A DNA stretch of 64,000 nucleotides, taken from Ruminococcaceae bacterium YAD3003 (lineage in GTDB: Bacteria; Bacillota; Clostridia; Saccharofermentanales; Saccharofermentanaceae). A program made the translations under genes and the position numbers. Under the pieces are notes generated by a model. The model worked only from the letters and a program-made list of their open reading frames with translations, was not told the DNA's origin and did not search any database. The stretch covers positions 1-64,000 of the forward strand of contig FNPA01000013.1 of the NCBI GenBank assembly GCA_900107185.1, given 5' to 3'. Positions 25,744 to 32,899 of this stretch are shown piece after piece. The number at the start of each line of letters is the position of its first letter. Positions within the stretch are counted from its first letter, which is position 1.

Positions 25744-27567
25744 ATGAGGAATAATGACAGCAGACTGTTTATAAAAAACGACGCGGTTTATGTCACCATC
25801 GTATTTGTGAGCGTGGTGATTTTTATCGCGCTTCTTGCTGCCCAGATTTTTACGAGCCTCACTCCCGTCAGATATTACATCGGAATCGGCCTTATGCTCC
25901 TGGCGTTCCTGATGAATGTTTTCGAGGGTAAATTCGGATATTACATTACTTTCGCGCTGAACTTCGTACAGTTCATGATCTACACATATGAATATGTCAT
26001 TATGAGAAATGAGTCAGCTCCGTTGCTGCTCATGATGACATTCCTCGTCATGGTCATCAATCTCCTCCTGCAGTACTACATCATCAAGGTCGCAGGTAAG
26101 ATCCAGCATATCGAAGATGCAAAGCGCAACGAGCGCGGTAAGGCTATCCGCAAGGAACTGGAAGATGAGATGTTCTCACGTACGAGCCTCATTGTTAACC
26201 ACGAATCAATGGGAAGCCATCACGGTCTGAGCGAAGCGATCGGAAGAAACCTCACATCTTCTATCGACCCTCTGACTACACTCCCCGGACGTGACATGAT
26301 CACGGAGAGAGCATATAAACTCATCAGAGAAGATATTGCAAATATGCGTGAGAGTGACGTGCCCGATTCAGCTTGCCGTCCGTTCACGGTTATATATCTC
26401 GCACTCGACCATTTCGATAATTTCACGAGATCAATCGGCCATAAGTCCATGGACCTCTTTATCCAGAACATGGCACACCGTCTCCGTGAAGCGGCAGAGC
26501 CTACTGATATGGTCGCAAGGATCGACGACGCAGACTTCGTTATCCTCTCGAGAAGAACATTGGCATCCGAAGCAGAAGTAAAATATGCCGATAAACTCTC
26601 CAAAGAAGCATCCAAGGCTTTTGCCGCAGGCATCGATTCAATGAATGCAACTTTCCATTACGGTTTTGCACATTATCCTGATGATTCACGTCATGCAGGC
26701 GAACTCATTGCCAAGGCAGAAGAGCGTATGGGCATTGCTGCCGGAACGATCAAGAATGTTGATGATACAGTAGGGCTCCCTGGCGAAGAGATCTTCAAGA
26801 ACAAGTCCAAAGATGAGATCATTGCGATCTTCGAGCAGGCTATTACGGATGGTTCATTCCACATTACTTTCCAGCCCTGCTTTACATATGACAGGAAGCT
26901 CACTGGATTTGAGGCATTCCTCAAGTTCGACAATAACGGCGACATTATTCCGCCTCCGGTATTCCTCGCAGCAGCTGAGAACGCTGGCTATATGCGCCGT
27001 GTCGGAACATTCTCTCTGGAAAATTCCCTCGGTGCTCTCGCAGCGATCAACAAGATCGATCCTACCCTTACGATGAACATCAATATCTCAAACTACCAGT
27101 TGAGAGAACCTGATTTTATCCAGTCTTTCTCCAACATCGTATCGAGCACTGAATGTAATGTTGATAATCTCGTTTTGGATCTCCAGGAAGAGAGCCTTAT
27201 CACATCGCTTCCTGATATCAGAATGACTATCGAAGAATTAGCTACCACAGGTGTTAAGATGGCTCTCGATAACTTCGGAAGAGGATATTCTTCATTCAAT
27301 GCGATCCCTCTCCTCCCTGTTTCAGTCTTAAAACTCGATGGTAATTTCACATCGAGACTCGCAACTGATGCCACTGTAAGAATCCTTACACGTTCTGCCA
27401 TCTCACTGATGCACGATATCGACATCACGGTAACGGCTACAGGTGTAGGTCAGGAAGACCAGTTCGAGATCCTCGCAGGCAGCGGTTGCGACAGATTCCA
27501 GGGACTCTTCCTGGGCCACGCCATCACCAGTGACGAATTAGAAGAGTTCATAAACGAACAGGGCTGA
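25744..27567 (+). CDS. Membrane GGDEF-EAL protein, both domains degenerate
   Basis: This 607-residue protein has four N-terminal membrane helices (about 14-120), then a GGDEF-like domain (about 175-340) whose signature reads RIDDADF in place of GGDEF. A C-terminal EAL-like domain (about 360-605) reads EAFLKF in place of EAL-R, and DNFGRGYSS in place of the metal-binding DDFGTGYSS. It keeps the ISNYQL, KLDGNF and QGLFLG segments. Loss of the GGDEF residues and of one of the paired aspartates suggests it neither makes nor cleaves cyclic di-GMP efficiently, and may be a c-di-GMP or protein-binding receptor. The gene stands alone, upstream of an ABC exporter operon. Confidence 0.88.
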   Translation: MRNNDSRLFIKNDAVYVTIVFVSVVIFIALLAAQIFTSLTPVRYYIGIGLMLLAFLMNVFEGKFGYYITFALNFVQFMIYTYEYVIMRNESAPLLLMMTFLVMVINLLLQYYIIKVAGKIQHIEDAKRNERGKAIRKELEDEMFSRTSLIVNHESMGSHHGLSEAIGRNLTSSIDPLTTLPGRDMITERAYKLIREDIANMRESDVPDSACRPFTVIYLALDHFDNFTRSIGHKSMDLFIQNMAHRLREAAEPTDMVARIDDADFVILSRRTLASEAEVKYADKLSKEASKAFAAGIDSMNATFHYGFAHYPDDSRHAGELIAKAEERMGIAAGTIKNVDDTVGLPGEEIFKNKSKDEIIAIFEQAITDGSFHITFQPCFTYDRKLTGFEAFLKFDNNGDIIPPPVFLAAAENAGYMRRVGTFSLENSLGALAAINKIDPTLTMNINISNYQLREPDFIQSFSNIVSSTECNVDNLVLDLQEESLITSLPDIRMTIEELATTGVKMALDNFGRGYSSFNAIPLLPVSVLKLDGNFTSRLATDATVRILTRSAISLMHDIDITVTATGVGQEDQFEILAGSGCDRFQGLFLGHAITSDELEEFINEQG

Positions 27568-27599
27568 TCTCCTTTTTTATTAGGTTAATACTTCTATGC

Positions 27600-27605
27600 T
27601 ATAAT
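27600..27605 (+). promoter_or_regulatory. Likely -10 element of the ABC-2 exporter operon
   Basis: A perfect TATAAT lies 31 bp before the ATPase start codon. The -35 partner is poor (TTATTA region), so the call is tentative. Confidence 0.45.
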
Positions 27606-27636
27606 CTCCCTATTGCAAAGGAGTGCTAAAAAGCCT

Positions 27637-28278
27637 ATGTCCGAATCAATCGTTTCTGTAGAAAACGTCTCGTTAAAATACAAGAAAACCGTCCTTACCG
27701 ATGTATCGGTAAGCGCTTCAAGCGGTGAAGTTGTAGGCCTTTTGGGTCTCAACGGTTCCGGTAAGTCTACTTTGCTGTCCGCGATCGCAGGCCTTCGTAA
27801 ACCCGCTTCCGGCACCATAAAAGTTAATGGCAAAGCAGGCTTTGTCACTCAGGAAAACGCCCTGATAGATGAGCTCACTGCAATGGATAATCTCAAGATG
27901 TGGACATCCTTAAGCCGTCAGGAGATATTAAAAGAACTAACGGAGACTGAGCTCTCGATCCTTAAGGTTTCTGATTTTATCGACCTCAAGGTAAAGCGTA
28001 TGTCCGGCGGTATGAAAAAGCGTCTGGCAATAGCATCCGTGCTCCTCGCAAAACCTAACATCCTTCTCATGGATGAGCCTCTGGCAGCACTCGATATTCC
28101 TGCTAAAAACGACATTATCAATTTCATAGATTCTTTTAAGAGCAAGGGCGGAACGATCCTTATCGCGAGCCACAGCGAAGAAATGTTCAAACATTGCTCG
28201 AAGATATATCTGCTCAAGTCCGGTAAATCGACTCTGCTCCCTGCCGGAATATCTCCCGCGGAGGCACTGAATGATTAA
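27637..28278 (+). CDS. ABC-2 type exporter, ATP-binding protein
   Basis: This 213-residue ATPase has Walker A GLNGSGKST (near residue 38), signature MSGGMKKRLAIASVLLA and Walker B ILLMDEPLAALD. It is somewhat shorter than typical ABC ATPases (about 230-300 residues). The ATG at 27637 begins the conserved fold; a TTG at 27613 lies before the AAGGAG site and is excluded. It overlaps the first permease by 8 bp and forms a three-gene exporter with the two following genes. Confidence 0.9.
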   Translation: MSESIVSVENVSLKYKKTVLTDVSVSASSGEVVGLLGLNGSGKSTLLSAIAGLRKPASGTIKVNGKAGFVTQENALIDELTAMDNLKMWTSLSRQEILKELTETELSILKVSDFIDLKVKRMSGGMKKRLAIASVLLAKPNILLMDEPLAALDIPAKNDIINFIDSFKSKGGTILIASHSEEMFKHCSKIYLLKSGKSTLLPAGISPAEALND

Positions 28279-29359
28279 AGCGTACTTAAAAAGAGTATTG
28301 CTTTTCCTCCCTTATGTATTGTGCTATTTCCTGGCGCTCGGTATTGCCATGCTGTCTTTGGTTTTGTATGCGTCGGAATTCCTTTTCGAGGACAACACTG
28401 ACAGCATCGTATCAGTCGCCTGCTACGTTCCTGACGACAGCGCCTATAACCGTCTGGGAATCGGTATTGTCCAGCAGATGGACAGTGTAAAACACACGAT
28501 CGACATCAATATGGTCGACAAAAAATCAGAGGTTCTGGAACTGGTTGAAGACGGTGATGCCGTTGCGGGAATCATTATTCCAGAAGGCTTCATTGAATCG
28601 ATGGGAACACCTGATGCAAAGCAGGCTCAGATTATTTACCGCGACGCCGATACATACGAGGAACATATCGTAAACGATCTGATCTATGCAATGAGCGATC
28701 TCCTCGGAACAACGCAGTGCACGATCCTTACAGCAGGAGAACTCGCTGAAGAACTGGGCGCAGAAACCGGCGAAGTCTATGCGATCGAGAATGACGTCTC
28801 AAACAATCTTTTAGACTACATAATGAACCGTAAGACTCTTTTCCGCGCATTGGACATCGACGATCTCGTTGCAAAATATGCAGTAAGGGAGAGGCTTACA
28901 GCTTCTTATACTCTGTACATCATAATGATGTCCGTCTTCGTAATCTCGTTCTTCTATAAGGGAAATAATCCGATATTCAGAGCGAGAGCGAAGCTGTCAG
29001 GAATCAAGACATGGAAAATATTCCTTATTGAATCAGTCTGCACAGCGGCCATGATGTATCTTCTCTATGTTTTGATCTTCGTTGCGTTGAGTTTTGTTTT
29101 CGACACGGCGAAAATTCTGTCACTGCTCACGGTAATCCCCGTGATCCTTATCGTGGCTCTCATGGGCACCGCCCTCTGCTATATCGTTAAGAGTCCTGCG
29201 GCAGTCTCTTATATCATGTTCGGTGCCGGCACGAGCCTTATGTATCTTGCCGGCGGTCTTATCCCGCTAGATTACATGCCGAAGTTCTTCCAAACTGCGG
29301 CACACTATAACCCGCTCTACTATCTGATTCAGTTCTTTATGAGGTCTATGTTCCTATGA
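28271..29359 (+). CDS. ABC-2 type permease subunit 1
   Basis: This 362-residue protein has one N-terminal helix (about 10-33), an extracytoplasmic domain of about 180 residues, and five to six C-terminal helices (about 215-360). This is the ABC2_membrane_3/YhgE-like layout of exporters for peptides, drugs or lipids. It is paralogous in design to the next gene, and the pair probably forms a heterodimer. The substrate is unknown. Confidence 0.8.
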   Translation: MIKAYLKRVLLFLPYVLCYFLALGIAMLSLVLYASEFLFEDNTDSIVSVACYVPDDSAYNRLGIGIVQQMDSVKHTIDINMVDKKSEVLELVEDGDAVAGIIIPEGFIESMGTPDAKQAQIIYRDADTYEEHIVNDLIYAMSDLLGTTQCTILTAGELAEELGAETGEVYAIENDVSNNLLDYIMNRKTLFRALDIDDLVAKYAVRERLTASYTLYIIMMSVFVISFFYKGNNPIFRARAKLSGIKTWKIFLIESVCTAAMMYLLYVLIFVALSFVFDTAKILSLLTVIPVILIVALMGTALCYIVKSPAAVSYIMFGAGTSLMYLAGGLIPLDYMPKFFQTAAHYNPLYYLIQFFMRSMFL

Positions 29360-30393
29360 AGCTATTCTTAAACAGGTTACAGGTCCTCTCAAAGCGCAGT
29401 CTCATAAATCCTGCCATGTATGTCATGGCCGGAATAATCGTTCTTTTGGCACTGCTCGTTATTTTCGTGCCGGAGAAAGAAACATCGGCTTACATTCCCG
29501 TTGCGATCCTTAACGAAGATAATTCTCCTGAGTCAGAAGCAATCGTAGATGAGCTCTGCACGATGAATTCCGTATTCTCATTCTATGAAGTAGATGACGA
29601 AGAAGAACTCTACAAAGACATCGCCTCAGGCAAAGCAAACACGGCTTACATATTCCCCAAAAACTTCCTGGACCACCTGACCGAAAAGGGTTCCAAGTAC
29701 GATGTCAAACAGGTAGCAACACCTGCTTCGAGTTTCAAGTTCCTGTCCAGAGAGGAAGTTTTCGGAAGGTTCTTCGGATATGGAGCACGCCAGATAATCT
29801 CAGATACGATGGCTGAGTACGGATATGAAGTATCAGTCCACGATCCTGAGCTCATGAGACTCTACGGCAAATACATCGACGACCAGACACTCTTCGCGTT
29901 AGAGAGTGTTGAAGGAACTGTCTACAACGCAATTACACGTTCAGAGAAGATCCCGATCCCTCTGTATAAATTTGCGGGATTCTTTATCTTCACTGCTGCA
30001 CTTCTGGGCGCGCTCGCATTCTTAAATGACCAGGATAACCGCATATATTTAAGATTCAAGTTGTTCGAGCGTATTTATTTGGGCCTCATCCAGGTCGCTG
30101 TATTCACCATCCCTGCAGCATTCGTATCCATCATCTGCTTCCTCGTCTCGAGGACGGAATTTAAGATACTGCACGTGCTGTTATACACGCTCATCGTAAC
30201 TCTCATCGCATTCGTGGTCGGCACGGTAATGACTCTGCTGCCCATCCGCCAGGCGCGCTCAAAGATATTCTCATCCGTGCTCCCTGTTTACCTGATCCTC
30301 TCATTCCTGTTTAGCGGAATCCTGATGGATCTTACAAACTTCGGTCCTGCGTTGAGAACTCTGTCGAGATTGTTCCCGCCGTCGATGTTCTGA
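29356..30393 (+). CDS. ABC-2 type permease subunit 2
   Basis: This 345-residue protein has the same design as permease 1: one N-terminal helix, a roughly 160-residue outside domain and a C-terminal helix bundle. It overlaps permease 1 by 4 bp (ATGA). Its stop codon at 30391-30393 is followed 17 bp later by the first half-site of periodic array 2. Confidence 0.8.
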   Translation: MKLFLNRLQVLSKRSLINPAMYVMAGIIVLLALLVIFVPEKETSAYIPVAILNEDNSPESEAIVDELCTMNSVFSFYEVDDEEELYKDIASGKANTAYIFPKNFLDHLTEKGSKYDVKQVATPASSFKFLSREEVFGRFFGYGARQIISDTMAEYGYEVSVHDPELMRLYGKYIDDQTLFALESVEGTVYNAITRSEKIPIPLYKFAGFFIFTAALLGALAFLNDQDNRIYLRFKLFERIYLGLIQVAVFTIPAAFVSIICFLVSRTEFKILHVLLYTLIVTLIAFVVGTVMTLLPIRQARSKIFSSVLPVYLILSFLFSGILMDLTNFGPALRTLSRLFPPSMF

Positions 30394-30410
30394 GTATTAA
30401 AACCTGAATA

Positions 30411-30866
30411 ATGTATTCCGATTTTGGAGAATCTTAAAGTGCGAATACGCTATCTGCGAAAAATGTATTCGCGTTTTTAATTTTTTTGATTTGAGAATAC
30501 AAAATTTCCTGGATTTGTATTCCAATTCGCGAAAAATCTTAATTGCGAATACATGGCTGGCAAAAAATGTATTCCAATTTTTGAAAATCCACAAACTCGA
30601 ATACAAAATCGTTGAAAAACGTATTCCAAATCTCGAAATATCGTAATTTCGAATATATATTTTGAGATAAATGTATTCCAATTCTCGAAAACACAGAAAA
30701 GCGAATACAAATTCTTCCAAAAATGTATTCCTACTTTCGAGAATTCAAAAAAGAGAATACAAAAACGTCTGGATCTGTATTCCTACTTTCGAGAATTCAA
30801 AAAAGCGAATACAAAATAATCCAAATTCTTATTCGCAATCAGGTAAATCTCAAAAGAAGAATATAT
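30411..30866. repeat. Periodic 52-bp inverted-repeat array 2
   Basis: Core TGTATTC half-sites start at 30412, 30464, 30516, 30568, 30620 (CGTATTC), 30672, 30724, 30776 and 30828 (CTTATTC). Core GAATACA half-sites start at 30443, 30495, 30547, 30599, 30651 (GAATATA), 30703, 30755, 30807 and 30859 (GAATATA). Both series have a period of exactly 52 bp, with a 21-bp offset from GAATACA to TGTATTC and 31 bp to the next unit. In the 22-bp spacer a TCGA-like tetramer starts 5 bp after the right half-site; it reads TCGA at 30633, 30685, 30737 and 30789. Gaps and other spacer bases vary. The period is not a multiple of three, so the conserved pattern is not protein coding. Confidence 0.95.
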
Positions 30867-30924
30867 TTAGTCTCAACTTTCTCCAAAAATGCATACTTTT
30901 TCATAACACCTCTCTATAATCCAA

Positions 30925-30941
30925 GCAGGAGGTAGTCCTGC
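30925..30941 (+). promoter_or_regulatory. Hairpin sequestering the ribosome site of the nuclease-like gene
   Basis: GCAGGA-GGTAG-TCCTGC is a perfect 6-bp stem ending on the base before the ATG at 30942. The AGGAGG Shine-Dalgarno lies in its 5' arm and loop. This would limit translation initiation unless the hairpin is opened. Confidence 0.65.
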
Positions 30942-31733
30942 ATGAACATTAATTTGAAAAGCGATATAAGTGCAAGAAGTGATTTAATCTCTTCTCTGAT
31001 AAATCCGGTAGAAAAGAAACTGGAGAAACTGCCTGCCGGAAGACTGAAGATATGCCATCACGGGAATAAAACCTACTATTACTATTGTGAAAACAGCAAC
31101 AGTTCACCCATACTTCTTGACCGCAATGATGCAAAACTGATTGCGGACCTTGCTCAGAGAAGCTACCTGGAGAAAGTCCTTAAAGTGTCTAAAAAGGAAG
31201 TCTCTGCTCTGAATCACGCGTTGAAATCTTTCCCCGAATATGTTGCAGAAGAAATCTACGACAACTTAAACGAGGAACGGAAGAAAATAGTAAAGCCAAT
31301 AACAATTTCCGATGAGCAATTCATAAAAGAATGGCTGGAAAAACCTTATGCTCATAAATCTTTCAATGAAGGACAACAGGTTTTTTATACAGCGCGCGGA
31401 GAAACAGTAAGATCCAAATCAGAGGTGATAATTGCCGACAGACTATTTGCTAATGGTATTCCATACAAATATGAATGCCCGATAAAAATCGGAAAAATAA
31501 CTATCCATCCCGATTTCACTATACTCAGAATCAGCGACAGGAAAATAATGTATTGGGAGCATAATGGAAAAATGGGAGACCCTGATTATGTTGAAAAAAT
31601 GGTGAACAGAATAAATCTTTATAATCAGGCAGAGATCTTCCAGGGAGATAATCTGTTTCTTACATTCGAATCTGAAAAGACACCATTCGATATAAAAACT
31701 CTCGATAACATAATCAACAGGTTTTTCAAATAA
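30942..31733 (+). CDS. PD-(D/E)XK nuclease-like protein, unknown role
   Basis: This 263-residue cytosolic protein has a C-terminal half with a restriction-endonuclease-like pattern: RSKSEVIIADRL (E161), a beta-hairpin region KYECPIKIGKITIHPDF (D191) and YWEHNGK (E206, K210). These fit an E...PD...ExxxK layout known from nuclease-fold domains in Firmicutes. The N-terminal half (1-130) is helical and charged with no family I know. It is downstream of periodic array 2, begins with a hairpin over its ribosome site and has its own terminator. It is AT-richer than its neighbours, which hints at transfer. Nuclease activity is inferred from motifs only. Confidence 0.6.
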   Translation: MNINLKSDISARSDLISSLINPVEKKLEKLPAGRLKICHHGNKTYYYYCENSNSSPILLDRNDAKLIADLAQRSYLEKVLKVSKKEVSALNHALKSFPEYVAEEIYDNLNEERKKIVKPITISDEQFIKEWLEKPYAHKSFNEGQQVFYTARGETVRSKSEVIIADRLFANGIPYKYECPIKIGKITIHPDFTILRISDRKIMYWEHNGKMGDPDYVEKMVNRINLYNQAEIFQGDNLFLTFESEKTPFDIKTLDNIINRFFK

Positions 31734-31734
31734 A

Positions 31735-31768
31735 AAGGCTGTGCCACCAGAGCACAGCCTTAATTATT
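31735..31768. terminator. Bidirectional terminator
   Basis: AAGGCTGTGC...GCACAGCCTT forms a 10-bp stem with loop CACCAGA. It separates the convergent nuclease-like gene and the acidic lipoprotein gene, and is flanked by AT-rich runs on both sides. Confidence 0.85.
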
Positions 31769-31789
31769 GATTTGAATTCAGATCAAAGA

Positions 31790-32713
31790 TCAGATATCCC
31801 AATCCTCATCGTCGTAATCGTCATCATAATCGTCGTAATCATCAACAAAAGCTGAAGAACCGAGCAACTTGTTGCCGTAGTTGTCGATAGCATCTTCAAC
31901 TGCTTCTTCAACAACGTCCTGGTTCATAGGAACCTTTGTAGGGTTGTTAGCAGCACCGAAAGCACTTACGAATGAGCCGAGTGTAGAAGCCTTCTGGTTG
32001 AGTGAACCGCCAACGAGAACGAAAATGTTAGTACCGTTGATCTCAACAGAAACTGCTACGTCACCCTTAAGACCTGAGAGAACCTCTTCGAAGTCGTCAG
32101 CATCTGAATACATGTCAACGAGATCCATGATGTCGTCATTCTCGAGGATAACCTTAGCGAGCTTAGAAACTTCAACGTGGAATCTGAAGTAACCGTCGTT
32201 CTTACCAACATAGAACTCTTTGTTTGTAAGATCCTTTGAACTGATGCCTGCCATGTCGAGCATATCATCAAGGTAATCCATAAAGTCTCCGGCATATCCG
32301 TCATCAGCGAGTGAAACCTGGAAAGCCATAGCGCCGTCGATCTGGAGGTCAGCAATATCTTCGATATCACTAATATCCTCGATATCTCCTAAACCTGTGC
32401 ACTTAGCAGCAAGAGCAAAGGAAGTAACATCATCTGCATCGATGATCTCAGACAGACCCATATCCTGGAGCATGCCTTCAACATCAACATCGCCATCCTC
32501 AACTGCTTCTTCATCTGCTACAGCATAGAAACCGTCTTCGAGGTCATCCATATCCGGTGCATCATCATCAATATCAAATTCCTCGAGCTTAAGTCTCTCA
32601 CATGCCTTAGCGAACTTCTCTGTTGTAATCTTTGTTGTCTTGCTGCATCCGGCAAAAATACCAACGAGCATAACAGCAGAAAGCACGCATGCAATAGCCT
32701 TTATTTTTTTCAT
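31790..32713 (-). CDS. Acidic lipoprotein, paralogous to the N-terminal domain of the next gene
   Basis: This 307-residue lipoprotein has a signal ending GIFAGC (Cys about residue 22). The mature domain is acidic and ends in a run of Asp, Tyr and Glu. It aligns along most of its length with residues 20-300 of the 32900-34828 protein (both begin CSKT, then TEKF and LEEF, later NKEFY/DKEFY, LSGLKGD/LSGLTGD and VPMN/LPMN). No known family is recognised. AAGGAGGG precedes the ATG at 32713. Confidence 0.65.
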   Translation of the reverse strand: MKKIKAIACVLSAVMLVGIFAGCSKTTKITTEKFAKACERLKLEEFDIDDDAPDMDDLEDGFYAVADEEAVEDGDVDVEGMLQDMGLSEIIDADDVTSFALAAKCTGLGDIEDISDIEDIADLQIDGAMAFQVSLADDGYAGDFMDYLDDMLDMAGISSKDLTNKEFYVGKNDGYFRFHVEVSKLAKVILENDDIMDLVDMYSDADDFEEVLSGLKGDVAVSVEINGTNIFVLVGGSLNQKASTLGSFVSAFGAANNPTKVPMNQDVVEEAVEDAIDNYGNKLLGSSAFVDDYDDYDDDYDDEDWDI

Positions 32714-32899
32714 AAAGCAAAAACCCTCCTTCTGGGAATAAAAGAATAATACCACAAAATCACTTTAATTTGACTTGTTCTGAAAATATAAATAATACCC
32801 ATTGTTTGAGGCTCTGATATCTGTCTTTGCGACATTTTCACCTAAAACAAAGGGTATTATCTGAAATCCTACTTTCGGGCAGGGATACAGACTCTATGG

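Noticed and set aside
30411-30866. CRISPR array.
   Set aside because: No constant 25-37-bp repeat with unique spacers of equal length; only short half-sites are conserved, and no cas genes are in the window.
30397-30935. Open frames on both strands across array 2 encoding repeat-like peptides (for example with FRELEY recurring).
   Set aside because: The 52-bp period is not a multiple of three, frames arise in an AT-rich palindromic repeat, no ribosome sites precede them, and conservation follows half-sites, not codons.
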